The notes beneath the pieces are model-generated. The model did no database searches. It saw only the letters and a program-made list of their open reading frames with translations, and was not told the DNA's origin. Of a stretch of 64,000 nucleotides of DNA, positions 37,252 through 49,492 are shown in pieces; position 1 is the stretch's first letter; each line of letters opens with the position of its first letter. Source of the stretch: Opisthorchis felineus (taxonomy: Eukaryota; Platyhelminthes; Trematoda; Opisthorchiida; Opisthorchiidae); assembly GCA_004794785.1 (NCBI GenBank), contig SJOL01007572.1, positions 209,238 through 273,237 of the forward strand, given 5' to 3'. Position numbers and translations under genes: made by a program.

Positions 37252-37280
<29 letters not shown>
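37252..37280. repeat. (TA)n microsatellite
   Basis: About 14 TA units in a row within intron 15. Confidence 0.9.
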
Positions 37281-37281
<1 letters not shown>

Positions 37282-37615
37282 ATACATGAACGTTTATCCA
37301 CGCCTCCTGCTTTACCAACGCATGGAAATTAACTCAGCCAGATTGTCTTCTATGCGGCGTGGCTAATTTTTTGAAAGGGTTCCTTTAGAAAACAGACTGG
37401 CTTCATTTCAAAGTAATTATTGAAAAGTGTACTTATCAGTTTGTGCAATACCTGTTTATTCCGTGGGATGTGCTCGTCCAAAGATGTTTCTTATGAAACG
37501 AGTAATGAATTCATGGGCTAGAAGCGTCTGATTTTTTGCCGAAGAATATTAAGTTTCTGATCCATCAGTTACTTGTTAACCACTAACGGTGCAATTATCC
37601 TCTATCAATTTACAG

Positions 37616-37980
37616 TTATTCTCCTCCTACTTTGTCGAGGATGCCATCCAAATGTGCGAACTGTCCAATCAGCACCTTGCAGCTATTCAGAACCGCAATT
37701 CACGGGGAGACAAGAAGACTAGGCAAATGTACCTGCTAAACGAACTGGGTCGCCTCCTAGATCTTGTAACTCTGCGGCATCGCCTGATCGATTGTATGTG
37801 GGAGTGTGAGGTACTGTCAAAAATATACTTAACAGTGGCTCATGAAATGGGTTTCGATGACTTCCACCTGTTCATTCGTCCTTTGCAATTCGAAGCGGCC
37901 AAGTATAAAGAGGGTGCAGATGACCTCCGACCACCTATATATATTACGGCGGTTCAAGATGATGATTCGATGTTAGACAA
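37616..37980 (+). CDS. Exon 16
   Basis: A 365-nt exon, phase 0 to phase 2, with acceptor tatcaatttacag and donor gtaagc. It begins LFSSYFVEDAIQMCELSNQH and continues through a basic loop to MYLLNELGRLLDLVTLRHRL, then WECEVLSKIYLTVAHEMGFD, FHLFIRPLQFEAAKYKEGAD and PPIYITAVQDDDSMLD. The chain is a set of amphipathic helices with an acidic end. The start 'FVED' after exon 15 is a typical junction for this family as I recall it. Very likely coding. Confidence 0.87.
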
Positions 37981-40900
37981 GTAAGCTTCCCTTTATTTAC
38001 TCTGGCCAGATACGGAAAAGAGAAAATTTTGTTAAAAAAATTGAACCAATCAAGTGATTCAATGTAACCAACGACAGTGTTTTCGAATCTCCTTTGTTAG
38101 CATTGTTAATTTAGCTACTCTGGTAGTTCAAACTGCGAATCATTCGGAACGTCAACCAAATCATACGGTTAAAGCATCTTCAGCGTTGCGTCATTATGGA
38201 AGCAGTTCACGTTAAACAGCACGGCAGTTACTTGAGATGTGTGCTGAAATTGAAAAAAGCCCATTATTCTACATATGAACCTAACTGAAACGAATACAAC
38301 GACCTCAGTGCATGCGAACTTATGTCGTTTGTTCTATTTTGGTATAGTACCCATTCTTTGAGTCAGCATCTCCGGGGAATATCAAAATATTCCACCTACG
38401 CGAGTGTTTCCTCATAGGTGGGTCAAAAACAGAAACCTTATCAGGCGATTCATACATTAACGCATTAACGCATCTGTTGTACAGGGCTGTCAACCAGCTC
38501 CTTTGCATTGGTACTAAAATAGTCGTTTTCGATTAGAGTGAATGCCCAACACGTGACGAGAGATATCAGTGCAACACTGTGAACCTGAATAATGGCCGTT
38601 AGCTTCCGTCCTAGTGGTTAACCCGGACGAGGGGATTTTGTGTCATTTGACCGAACTCAAACAATAACCACAAGAGTATGTATTGTTGCAACGAACCCTC
38701 CAGTCTAACACCGAAAACAACAATAATGATTGGGAAATGGATGATATCATAGGTTGCCTCACCCTGTATTGCAAGAGTCTGTATAGCAACTAGTCTTTGC
38801 TTTCAAAAATCGTGATTTTGCGTATCCTACACTCTTTGCCGGACATGCTCAAGAATGAGAATATCCGTTGTTTATCGGCAGTGCCTATGACAGTCTTTAA
38901 CGTAACGGTAAAATAGTTAGCTTGGGAAGATTACAAAGAATATTTGTTTTGAGGTGTTTCCCCTTGTGGGATAAGTTTGTCATTGGTAGAGCCAGAAATT
39001 ACCAACTCCGTTCTGTTTGCGGTGTGGGGGGGGGCAGGATCTACTTTCTCTTAAAGAGTTTCATCTGCACCACTATCACTATCTCTCCTAATATCTTTGT
39101 CAGAGGATATTAGTAGTGAACGAGGGTGAAATCCATTATCAAGCGCTCGTGATCGACTGTTCAGTATATTCCGGTCGACTTTTTAAAGTTGCCACAGACT
39201 ATTACTTGCAATTTATGGGCTATGACGACGATAAACCACGTCATGGGATGCACTCATAATAAAAAGTGGCCGCTAACCAAGTCGTGTTATGAAAAAAGTT
39301 TACTGCCTTGCCAAACAGTTCATCTGTAACGTGGTTGTGCAGTGATTTAGACTGGGAGACATTTGGTTAGTTTCCACATAGCTCTTGATAGGGTATACTG
39401 GTTGTCCCCGACTACAACTTTCCTATCGTTCGCTTGGAAATTTTCCTGTGCTGAACAGCCGCGAAATCTTCGGTGACACATCAGTTGTTGTGCTACGGTC
39501 TTGGCATTGGTTTTCACTTGCTTCTTCTTACAACAATCGACCACCTACCTGGTCGATTGTTGTAGACAGTCATCTGATAGGCACTCGGACGTAGACTTTT
39601 ATGGTGTCTGCATAGCTCCTCTTGCATCCAAAACACTGCTTTTATTCATTGCATTTCATCCGAGTTGCAAAATCATCAAATTCTTTCGAAAAATTCACAA
39701 ACAGGGGTAAGGGTGACGACATTTCTAGTGTAGCTTAGCGCTAAATTTTAACAAAGGAAAAGGAAATATTTTCCTCAACTGCTCGCCGAAAAAATATTTT
39801 CCGTTTTGTTCTTAAAACACTACTGAAACATTTTGGTGAACTGTTCCTCATCAACCAACCTTCAAGCACGTTTGCAGGCGTTTGCGTCCTCATGCTAGGG
39901 CTATACCCAGTCAACCCTAGGATAAGACTGTGTCTTCCTATGAAGAATTCAATGTTTTTTCACTTCTGTTCACTTTGCAATACAATCCGTTTGTGAAGTG
40001 CGTTTCCACGTTTCCCAGATAAAGTGTGGGAGGGTTCCAAGAAGACAAAACTCGGGGGGACGAATAGCAGACGAATAGCTCAGTCGACAAAATGCGGCTT
40101 TCCTTTTTCTGTGTCATTACGATCCTCTAAATTATGTGCTACTAGGATGGCACACGACTATTGGAATAGTAGTGTCAGCAGGGATTTTACAAGTAAATTC
40201 CTATCTTGCGCGGTTAGGTCAGACCCAAAAAATTTAAGCTACACGAGCGTCTTCGTCTTTATAGGGCGCAGAGGACTCGGACGTGTGATTTTTTGTTTGA
40301 AAGTTTTGGGCTCTCCGAACCACGGGACGCGGACCGGCTTGCACAGCTGGTGAATTTCAGTTGGGTATGGAGCGGTCTCACTGTTTTTAATAACTCAAAC
40401 CTCGCACAAGCGAGTTCTCACAACTACGTCTACCTGGACCTATATCGCCAAGTTCGTCGTCAGTTCATGTATAGTATGTACCGAACAATAATTGATCACC
40501 CAAGAGCACACTGACACCCGTCGAAGATGCGGATTATTTCAGCTCATGGCAAAAGACTCCTAGAACTGCTCAAACTAACATAATACTGATTTCTGTATGA
40601 TGTCATGGTGCTTATGGAAATGCTCATCCACGTAAGTTCAAACAGGAGCTCATCCAGTGTGCAAAGTCCATAGAGTGTGATTATGATAACTTTTGTATGA
40701 GTCAGGATAAATGGGCCAGCAGTTTGCACGTAACCTATTTGTCACAATGAACTCTCGGTGCTCACCACTATCGAATTTCTATTCGCAAGCATATTTGCAG
40801 CAATTTTGCCGGCCTATCTGCACTCCTCACCTTTCATCCTGCTGTTCAACAAGCATTGACTAAATCTGACTGATTTCACATGGCCCAATTTTCTGGTTTT

Positions 40901-42751
40901 TAACGCTTTTCCCCAGCATTATTGCCCCGATTCCCTGAAGCCATGTCCACGAAGGCATTCGGCTTCTCCATTCATCTTTCACATCATTTGTCAGATGAAT
41001 AACGTCAGTGCCACCGATTCACGTGGCTCCACCGTGATCGACCGGACGGCAAACAGATTTTACTCGTTCGACAGATATGTTGTTGCTTCCATCAGTCACT
41101 CGTCCTGCGTCGGTGAGCCCGTAAAGTGACGATTCAAGCAGGGATCTTATTCTTCGAGCACATTCAGGAAGTAATTGGCATTTGCCCTGAAACAGAGCTG
41201 AAGATTAACAGTAGACGATGGCAGTACTAGTTTATTTTTCAAGAAGTTTGGTGGGATTATGTACCCTGAGGATAACGGGGGACTAGTCTGTCATAACTCC
41301 GAATATCCATAAACCATAGCGCACCGACATCTAAATTAGGCTAGTAAACTTCCGCGGGTTTAACTGCGTTGTGGAAAAATATTGACCTTATATGACCAAG
41401 TCGCCCCAGGAGTGAGTGTTAGATGGGCAGTACGACGTTACACTGCACATTCAGAAGAGAAATTTGAATAGCATTCATGATGATATTAACGAGTGCGGGA
41501 ATAGGCCGTCTTTTCAGTGATCTGCAGCATGCTGCATTTAACAATTGGCAGAAAGACAACTTCAGTTTTGTGGAGCATTTCTACTTCTCATTCTACTACG
41601 ATGGGAAAATGGAGTGGGATGAATAATTGGTCAGCAGATCAGAGTGTATGCAGTTAGACATAATTTTTACCGACACTTTCTGGCAGAAACCGACAGTTAC
41701 CGTCAACCCCAGAGAGAGTGACGCTTCTGAATATACAAATTACCACGTATTTGTATACTGTCTTGATATTGACTCCAGTTGGTTGTGCAAAGTTCATACG
41801 GTTTATAAACCTCTTTTTCATAGTATTGGCACTACACGACAGAAACATTCTTCACCCCAAAAGACTCACATCTTGTGACGAGTACTAACCCTGAAGATCA
41901 CGGAAATCAATGACAGTAACACCCAGCTTATGGAGGCTTCGTTTCGCAGCCACCTTAGCTAATAACGTTTTTAAATATACGATAACCAAGGCAGTGAAAA
42001 AAGCCAGGCATCTGTCTCGTGACGCTTCGTATGTCAGTTGGCTCATTGGTCGGATCTGGGAGGTAGCTAGTTTAGAAGCAAAATAGAAGAAAGAAAAGAG
42101 AACCTATGAAGTAGATCTTTTTTCATCTTACTGTCTCCTTGGGAGGACTGTTCCTAACCAAAGTCCTTTCGTTTCAGAAATTGCAGTATTTGGTTTGGAC
42201 CAAAACTGCTATTGCTCCAGCAGTTAGTTATTCCCAGCACACGGGTACAGGTATCCAATAATCAATCATGCATTCATTCTTTGTCCCGCTAAAACTCAGC
42301 TGCCTAAAGGTATTCTTCAGTTGAACAACTATTCTCTCTGTCAAAGGAGCATGAATAAACAACTGACCGGGTTCGTAATGACTTTTACTGAAGTAAGCTG
42401 CATGGTTGCAACATCACTGAGGTCAGTGGGCTTGCAAACTGACATTCCTTACATTGGACTATACTACCGATATTCACTGGATACCTAGAATTAAGGGGTA
42501 TCTCTACAGTGCACAGAGCAAGCGTTTTCGAGCACATGATCCGTCTAGTTTTTTGTGGAAAATGAATAATCCCTCTGTCCAGATGTTATGTTGTTTGTTT
42601 AGGACTCAACGGCCCACCCGATACATCAAACAGAGTGCAAGACAGGTCAACTGTGCTTAACTTGTGGGTGAGGAAAGTTTATCTCTGGTGCCACGGCCAC
42701 AATTTACCTTCTCATATTCTCATCCATCACCTACTTATTTTTATGCTCCAG
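37981..42751 (+). other. Intron 16
   Basis: About 4.8 kb. Weak tRNA-like words occur near 38593 (TAGCTTCCGTCCTAGTGG) and 40068 (AATAGCTCAGTCGAC), without box B partners good enough to call elements. A run of nine Gs lies near 39025. I see no gene on either strand. Confidence 0.5.
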
Positions 42752-42845
42752 GTTTCTACCGTCAGCCCTTCCACTTGCTATCCATGAATTAGACGAAACA
42801 CACGTAGGAAAGTTTTCATTTCGAGGAAAAGTGACTATCATGGAG
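42752..42845 (+). CDS. Exon 17
   Basis: A 94-nt exon that completes a Lys codon and then codes 31 residues to phase 0 (donor gtaagt). The peptide is FLPSALPLAIHELDETHVGK followed by FSFRGKVTIME. The short hydrophobic start and basic middle are typical of this protein. The acceptor is tatgctccag. Confidence 0.8.
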
Positions 42846-42939
42846 GTAAGTATGGTGGATTAACATGTCATCGCGGATGGTGGTTTCAATTAGGGACTGG
42901 AATTCAATGTTTCGTTTTGTTCAATTTCAAATTTATTAG

Positions 42940-43079
42940 ATGCTCGAGACACGTGGAGTTGAAAACATGCTGACAATTTTAAAAGTACAGACTGCTCATA
43001 AAAATGCCCTGACCGCATCCGTCATGCTGGCCTACAATGCCCGCCCTTCTTTCTATTCAATGCATGCGCCGAAAACCAA
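42940..43079 (+). CDS. Exon 18
   Basis: Separated from exon 17 by a 94-base intron. It encodes MLETRGVENMLTILKVQTAH, then NALTASVMLAYNARPSFYSM and HAPKT. The start is phase 0 after aaatttattag, and it ends in phase 2 at gtaaga. An internal GT at AAA|gtacag could shorten it, but the downstream codons are clearly coding. Confidence 0.8.
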
Positions 43080-43286
43080 GTAAGAAAATTCGGTTTATCA
43101 GTCCTTTCATTTGATTTATGAATACCGTTTCAGTACAGTTTACGCCGTATTTCTAGAGGCTAAATTTCAAGATACACGGTAAAAGTCACCATCCTGTTAG
43201 GTTCTGATAATCGCCCTTAATCCGGTAACTTTTTGTCATATTTCTTCTCCAATATCTGTTAAATGAATCAATAACTCGTCAAACAG

Positions 43287-43347
43287 TAATCAAAGGAGGC
43301 GATTTCTGACCACTTTCAATCAAGGTTTCCGATTCGTCTGCAAAATC
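43287..43347 (+). CDS. Exon 19 (tentative, 61 nt)
   Basis: Exons 18 and 20 do not match in phase directly. This short segment has acceptor ctcgtcaaacag, completes an Asn codon from exon 18 and codes NQRRRFLTTFNQGFRFVCKI, ending in phase 0 at gtgtaa. It restores the frame exactly. The codons (TTC, CTG, ACC, GTC, TGC, ATC) look coding, but splice sites are moderate and the acceptor has a weak pyrimidine tract. Confidence 0.45.
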
Positions 43348-43701
43348 GTGTAACTCCAGATTGGGCATCCTACGAGATTTATTTAACTAGACCTGGGATA
43401 ACCACATATGTACTGAATTTCTGCGCATTGCAGTGACCGCGATCAAGAGTAGATCTACTCGAAATTTCACATGTTTATTTTTAGCGTTCAAAAAAATAAA
43501 TCATAAACCCCGTTAGTTTGCAAGGTATCAAGTATCCGAACGCAGTCTGCGCTGGAAATTGACCACTCGGTCGTCTTGGGACTACCCAGTTTGGTCTGAC
43601 CCATAAGACAGATGTTGACCGTTTTAGGTGCATGTGTGAATTTGCATTCTAACTGGATTTCACTTACCAAGCGCGTGCGTCTACATTCGAGCCTTTTTCA
43701 G
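43348..43701 (+). other. Intron 19
   Basis: About 350 bases of non-coding sequence with several in-frame stops in every frame. It ends in the pyrimidine-rich acceptor gagcctttttcag. Confidence 0.5.
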
Positions 43702-43844
43702 GTTACTACTGAGTTCATGTGCTATTGCAACTCTCTTTTATTCGAGAACCCACGATGTGGAGATGAGTGCGACAGCCGCACAATTGAGCGGGAGCTGTCG
43801 TCCTCCCTGACGTCTCCCTTGGAGCCTGCTAAATCGCAGTCACT
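43702..43844 (+). CDS. Exon 20
   Basis: A 143-nt exon, phase 0 to phase 2, with consensus donor gtgagt. It encodes VTTEFMCYCNSLLFENPRCG followed by an acidic and Ser-rich piece (DECDSRTIERELSSSL) and a Ser/Pro tail. Four Cys residues lie in its first half, but they do not form a recognised metal-binding spacing. The other possible frame hits a stop. Confidence 0.65.
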
Positions 43845-44146
43845 GTGAGTAATCACAGTGACATCAGGCAAACTATTAACGATAAGTTACTATTCAGCGT
43901 GAAGCTAATAATCCTCGTATGGGCACTACAAATATGGACTACTCACATTCCGAAATTACGACTACTCCGGAAAATCGTTAACACCGCATTTTCATTGAAA
44001 TCCATCTGTCATAAGCCTACAGATCGAAAGTTGGCCACGATTCATAATGGTGTTCACTTAAGAGTAGGCGACATAACAACCTATACAATAATAAACAACC
44101 AGATCTTGACCGAATAACCTACTTACATCATGCAATCAATATTCAG
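43845..44146 (+). other. Intron 20
   Basis: A 302-base intron. The plus strand shows open frames across it but no splice-consistent exon. Confidence 0.5.
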
Positions 44147-44309
44147 AACCGGCATACTAAGGCCTTCAAACACTGGAGCCAACCTAATCAGTTACACGGG
44201 ATTGAGCGGCACGCAAGTCGGGCCCACACCTTTGGCGCTGGAGCGATCCAAACACCAGCTGAATGCCGACTATCATCCTGAGGCATTCTTTTCTATCCAG
44301 TTAGAAAAG
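44147..44309 (+). CDS. Exon 21
   Basis: A 163-nt exon after acceptor caatattcag that completes a Leu codon and ends in phase 0 at gtaaga. It encodes TGILRPSNTGANLISYTGLS, then PTPLALERSKHQLNADYHPE and FFSIQLEK. The first half is polar and probably loop-like; the last third is helical. Confidence 0.72.
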
Positions 44310-45679
44310 GTAAGATGATTGTTCATGTGTGATTGACTGGGATAAGGCCGCAGCTCATTCGTTTTGTAACTCATTGTTGTGACTATTTTTGATCGGAAAC
44401 ATGATCCCGTTACCAGTGACAGCAATGCGATGTTACTGGAGCTTTTGCATCAGTTTCTGTCCACATTGGCTCAATAAATGACCAAGAATGTAGGATCCCC
44501 AATTCCTTGTACTGAATCAGCACCGGGCTATTTTTATTTCCCCGCTCTATCCATTTTAACACGAATTTTAACTCTACTACATTGTTCGAAGCGCCATCGG
44601 CATTGTTGTCGTCACTGGTGATAATGCAGGTGAAGAGGTCATTCTGAACAGAAGTTGCCGTGTAACATTTACGCAGTACACTAAATCAAACTAGCTTTTT
44701 GCCCAACGGTTCGCTGGAATCGACCGAACAAACAATCATTATCAGTAGCTGTCTGAGCACAAGCGTCCGCACGGTCGCAATCGCTCAGGCTTGCTGGCAA
44801 ACGGTCAAACAGACTGGGAGTTGGATAACAGGCTATCAACGGTGGTTATGGACCAGACAGACAGCACGCATTGAGAATCCTCTACATACTTCTCTTCATC
44901 GTGTGCCGTAGTTTCAGTTTAGGACTTTTAAAGATTCGAGGATTTTCAAGTAAACTATCTGACCCACCTGTTGCACACGTTTCACCGGCTTTAGGCTCAC
45001 TGCGTAGACCCCAGCAACACTCAACTGGTATGTAATTTCCGAGCTGAAGTGCTTCGGCACTGCCAGCTTCAACAGTACCCTCAGTAGTCACCTGTGGCTA
45101 GTAAAGTGCTAGAACAAAGCGCGGTGAAAGATTCTGTTGAATCGTGCAATGATTCGTATTGTTGACTCTTGTTTACCCATTGTCTTTGGTATTTATCGCT
45201 GGTCGGACTACTACACAACAGTTAACGCATATTGTCCACATAAACCATCGTTTGCTTGGACCGCACCATCACCTTTAGTCGGTTCGGATCCTCGAGGTCT
45301 GAGAATTTCACCATGCCATCAAGTTATGCCGTAAGAATTGGCTAATCAGAATCGGAACAGTAATTTGCAATTTGCAGTATAATTCAGATCAACATCATAT
45401 GTTCTTCCACACTATGTATACGGGGCCGCATGTCAGTGCACCAGGGTTGCTGTCACAAGATTGAGTTTAACTAAGTTTACACCCCTATTTAGTATCTACC
45501 ATAGGATAAAAATTTTTGATGAAGCCTGATGCATTCGTTGAGTATCGCAAGTTATGATTGTGATGATGATCTCCGTTACAGAAAGGATTTCAGCAGATCT
45601 CCAAAATTCAGTGGTTTTACACATTCGAAAAGTTGATTGTCATGGAAACATCCTTTCATTCTTTTTCTGTTTCACTTAG
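44310..45679 (+). other. Intron 21
   Basis: About 1.4 kb with no supported features besides a short GAT run at about 45558. It ends with a strong pyrimidine tract (ctttttctgtttcacttag). Confidence 0.55.
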
Positions 45680-45780
45680 TCTCCAAGTCGTGACAGAACG
45701 CAGAATGCGTTTATCAAACGCACTCAAGGTGGTGGAATCGCTTCTTCGAAGAGCTCCGTGGAGAGCGAGAAAATGAAACG
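45680..45780 (+). CDS. Exon 22
   Basis: A 101-nt exon, phase 0 to phase 2, encoding SPSRDRTQNAFIKRTQGGGI then ASSKSSVESEKMK. It is basic and Ser-rich, hence probably a flexible linker and a candidate for phosphorylation. The donor gtactt is weaker than average, but its phase agrees with exon 23. Confidence 0.68.
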
Positions 45781-47200
45781 GTACTTATCACAATCTGTTA
45801 CTTTGCAGTGCAGTCCACTCCTAGCATTGTTCAGGCTGCCCGGTCTACTGTATGCACATCCTTTTACAACAGTAATGTGTGTAAACCAGGTCACGTTGAT
45901 CATAACATTACAGACAGTTTAAAGGACCTAATATTGTCTGCATGAATGTAGCGAAACTTATAACTCGTGTGACAACTTCCTAATGACTGATAACTACGAC
46001 CGCAGAGGAAGCGCAGCAGTACTAATCGAGGACCTGACTTACTGAATCACCGACCTAATAAAAATTTGAAACAACAGTAAACCCAGAGAACACTGACTAC
46101 GGATTCCGTTCTTGAATGACTAGGTTAATTAGTAACCCCAAAACAAAGTTAGTCTACTCATCAGCAGGTTAAAAAACGATTGCCATAAATTAGGTAGACT
46201 GGCGCATTCTGTGGACAGAGTAATCGCACTCATGAGAAACGACTGAGTTTTCCGTGCATGTAGCAGAAAATGTACTATTTCTGAGCCACACTACAAGAAC
46301 CGCTGGCCCAGGTAAAGCATGCGATGGGGCACACTGATTTCGAACTCCTCACAGTTGCCGAGTACTCAAATTCCTGGTATGCCATATGCTACCCAGTAAC
46401 TTTCTCAGCAGCTAATGAGTTATCCGCCAAATCCATGCGTTGCTGAAAAGAACACCCATCATTGGCATTTCAGGAGTCCTAACATCATGGCGTGCACATT
46501 GTGGATTCAGAGGTCGTTTCTGAGATTCTACACTGCATTAATCGAAAAATTCGGAAAGATATTGATGCACGGTTGTTACTAACAGCCTGAAAAAGTCTTG
46601 GTACAAAAAACACCAGTCAACGTCAGGTGTATCGACCTAGATTCCATAAAACCACCGCAGGAAGACGATCTTGCGCACTGAACAGGTTGTTCTGCATCCC
46701 GTGCGTCGCTACTCCCCCTTATCTGAGGTTCATGATAGTATTGAGAGGCCAGGCGCTGTATTAGGTACATATCCTGTATGTCGACAGTGTTCTTTGGAGT
46801 GCGGACTGTACTGTGCTAGACTGTACAAAGGACACTCATTATCGCTGCACTCATACAAATTACGGAAGGTAAATTTAGTCAGCTATATACTTCTTGTATC
46901 GGATTCTGAACCGGTTGTACCTAGAGCGTGCACACATACAGAGGAGTGGAAACTCTTAACCACCGAAAGTAAATGCTTTTAAGCGGACTGTGGAAATTCA
47001 CTTGTAGTAAGTGGGAGAACTAGTGTGAACTGAAAGACAGCAGTGCAGTTTGACCATAGTTGGATAACAGAACGTGACAGCGAATTAATTGTCAGTCTCG
47101 TCCCACTATGTATGTTGCGTTTATGCTCTTATGAGCTATGCATATTGCAAATACAATGCCTGATTTCCTCAGACATTTTCTTCTTTTTCAACACCAACAG
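45781..47200 (+). other. Intron 22
   Basis: About 1.4 kb with no recognised element. Both strands have only short frames. Confidence 0.55.
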
Positions 47201-47323
47201 AGAATTCATTTCACAATTTTGCATGGACTTTGGTCAGAGAACTCAACACATTTCACTGCGGGCACAAATTATTTCTACCTATAGCTCAATCCTAACAATC
47301 TTGGAGAAAGTTCCCACAGTAAC
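47201..47323 (+). CDS. Exon 23
   Basis: A 123-nt exon that completes an Arg codon and codes EFISQFCMDFGQRTQHISLR, then AQIISTYSSILTILEKVPTV. The sequence is strongly amphipathic and looks like one long helix. The donor is gtaagt and the acceptor caacaccaacag. It ends in phase 2 and links to exon 24. Confidence 0.8.
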
Positions 47324-47613
47324 GTAAGTCCGTAGTGTCGACTTTTCAATTATTAGTCGATGCGAGATTTATTCGGCCGCACGTATTCTATAACGTGATA
47401 TGTTGACATGCAGCGCACCCACTGAGTGGCTTGAAAGCGTCAACGAACGATGAACCTTGGTTTTCAAGCTGTTGCCCGAACAGAAACACCATAAATTAAG
47501 TGAATGTTACTGAAGTTATACTATAGAACCACTTACTCCCTATTGCAAGCCAACCATGAACATACTGCATCGCTCGCTGCGGAGGGTCTAACCCGCCCAT
47601 TTATATACAGCTG

Positions 47614-47631
47614 ATATNTATATATATATAA
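47614..47631. repeat. (TA)n microsatellite with undetermined base
   Basis: A short TA tract contains the only N in the window (47618). The true length may differ, because such runs are hard to sequence. Confidence 0.85.
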
Positions 47632-47834
47632 CCAGGATACAAGTGATGTGTGACTGCTCCCAGTGCTTGACCCATCCTAGTCACTTCCACATAGGATTTC
47701 ATCGCTTTCTGAAAACGACCCGTTGGCAATGTGGGGATATTTGGGAATTTTGATGGAGATTTCGTTCTGTAAGTAAAGTCGATCCTAGGATCACTCAAGG
47801 AGCCTGCCAATACTTGACCGCGTGATGTGGATTG

Positions 47835-48075
47835 AAGGATGAGTGGCACGATATCCTAAGCGCGAGCTAATCAGACTGCTGTTCAGCCGCTCTTGGCCGA
47901 ACGGTTAACTGTTCAAACTACTAGTCCATGCTTCGCAGGTCCGAGATTCCTTCGAGTTTCGTGGTATGCGCACTGCTGATGATTCCTAATAAGGATGACA
48001 GCTGTATAGTGCGTCTCGGCTTTTCAACATAGATAGTCTTCATTTGCAGGACAAGATCTCTATTGAAAACGACTT
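47835..48075 (+). mobile_element. SINE family B, plus copy
   Basis: It begins near AGGATGAGTGGCACGATATC and contains CAGCCGCTCTTGGCCGAACG as box A region, then a box B-like GCAGGTCCGAGATTCCTTCG, then GATTCCTAATAAGGATGACA and CTCGGCTTTTCAACATAG, followed by GACAAGATCTCTATTGAAAA. It matches 24470-24715 block by block, including sequence upstream of box A, so the repeat unit is about 240 bases. It is probably not active now. Confidence 0.6.
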
Positions 48076-49143
48076 ATTTCGTACAGATTTTATTCGCGTA
48101 GAACATGACCCATGCTCCCGTTCGGTCATACACATTTGAACCCATCACATGGCTCTTCCTTTTTTTTGCGTTTTGATTTATTTCTCCTGCACGTGTTTTT
48201 GTCTTGGTTGAGTCAAATGACAACCTGGTTTGAGAGGCCAAGTGAGGGTGAGGAAAAGTAAGTGATCCGGACAGAATATCAGAAGATCTCTCAAATACCA
48301 TTCTATGCCGCAGCATCAGCTTCGACACAGACGAAATCATTCTTAGCACAAACTGACTTTGAAGTTTGACCAGCGGCTGACCGGGCATGACGCCTAGGGG
48401 ATTTACGGGCTCCTCTTTCGAACAGCAAGGCAGCCTGAACGAGTTGCTGAGACACCCGTTGATACAACATAATATGTGCCTCTAGTGGACAGAGGTGACT
48501 TAACCTTCGAACGAGCCTTCCCGTCGGGTCAGATGACTAACAACATGGGCTAGCGCTAAACCGGAATATAGGCGTGAGATACATCAGACAACGGTCAAAT
48601 GTGTGCACGTGACATGCCCGTATTCGCTACTCTTTTTTTACCGTGTATGAAGCGTGCCGGTTGCTACCGTGCGGCTTGTTCCGAAAGTCACCCAACCAAT
48701 AAATAAATTCCATCAGCCCGTTACTTCATTTTGCTTCATCTACACAATGCGTCTTTTCACCGAAATTTTGTTATCAAACAAGGAGCTTGCTATGCAGAAC
48801 CATTCGAAGACCCGAAGGGAATTCTTGGACTTCTGAGGCCAGGCAAAAAGGTGTGAATTGAATGCAGTGTGACCGACCGCTGGCTCAGACAGTCCTGCAC
48901 TGTATATTTCGACAAGGTAGATTTTATCGAATCTGGCTGACCAAACCCTTTGCTTAAAGTAGTGGTCATTTAGATTCACTTTTTGTTGCAAAGGTTTCCC
49001 ATGGTCAGAAAGTTACCATGAGGTCGAATGAAAACCAGGGTTTATGTGAATTGCTCACAGTGAAATCTTGTCATCTCCAATCACATGACGGTTTCGTGTG
49101 CGCAATGCGTGGCTCAACTACTGTTTTGTCTTTTATTTATCAG

Positions 49144-49492
49144 TGAGGACTTCTTCGTAATTGGTTATGCGTTCGAGAAAAAGAACCCAGAAGATGACCT
49201 TGACGTACAAGTGACCGATCCAAGGACCCTCCGTACACGACCAAGACGAGTTCTCTCAACAGATGGCACAAAACTCTACAATTTCTGGTTCATTCCACAT
49301 TTTATTGAAGTGTTGTTCATATTCCGACACTTGGACGATCTCTCATGCACGAAAGCACTGCAGCGCATGGCTCGACTCGCGTGTGTACTGCATGATATCC
49401 TGCATTATCTGATCGCCTATGCTCGTCTTGGTATTAGTTCGGCGAAAATTACGCCTGAACAACGACAACAGGTTATCGCCGGCTCGCAAAAG
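49144..49492 (+). CDS. Exon 24
   Basis: A 349-nt exon that completes a Thr codon and codes 116 residues to a phase-0 end at gtacat. The peptide includes FFVIGYAFEKKNPEDD, then a basic loop, then YNFWFIPHFIEVLFIFRHLD and CTKALQRMARLACVLHDILH YLIAYARLGIS. The hydrophobic run is not long or clean enough to be a membrane helix; it fits a buried helix pair. This is one of the best-supported exons. Confidence 0.87.

Larger units (their letters stand above)
33960..37615 (+). other. Intron 15
   Basis: About 3.7 kb. It contains a GAT-rich patch near 34747, an R1 cluster at 36324-36745 and a TA microsatellite at 37252-37280. No other gene is supported. Confidence 0.6.
47324..49143 (+). other. Intron 23
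   Basis: About 1.8 kb. It holds a TA repeat with an undetermined base (47614-47631) and a family B SINE (47835-48075). Confidence 0.6.

Noticed and set aside
38593..38650. Possible tRNA gene (TAGCTTCCGTCCTAGTGG)
   Set aside because: There is no box B at the right distance and no cloverleaf pairing.
40060..40110. Possible tRNA gene (AATAGCTCAGTCGAC)
   Set aside because: Box A is fair but box B and stems are missing.
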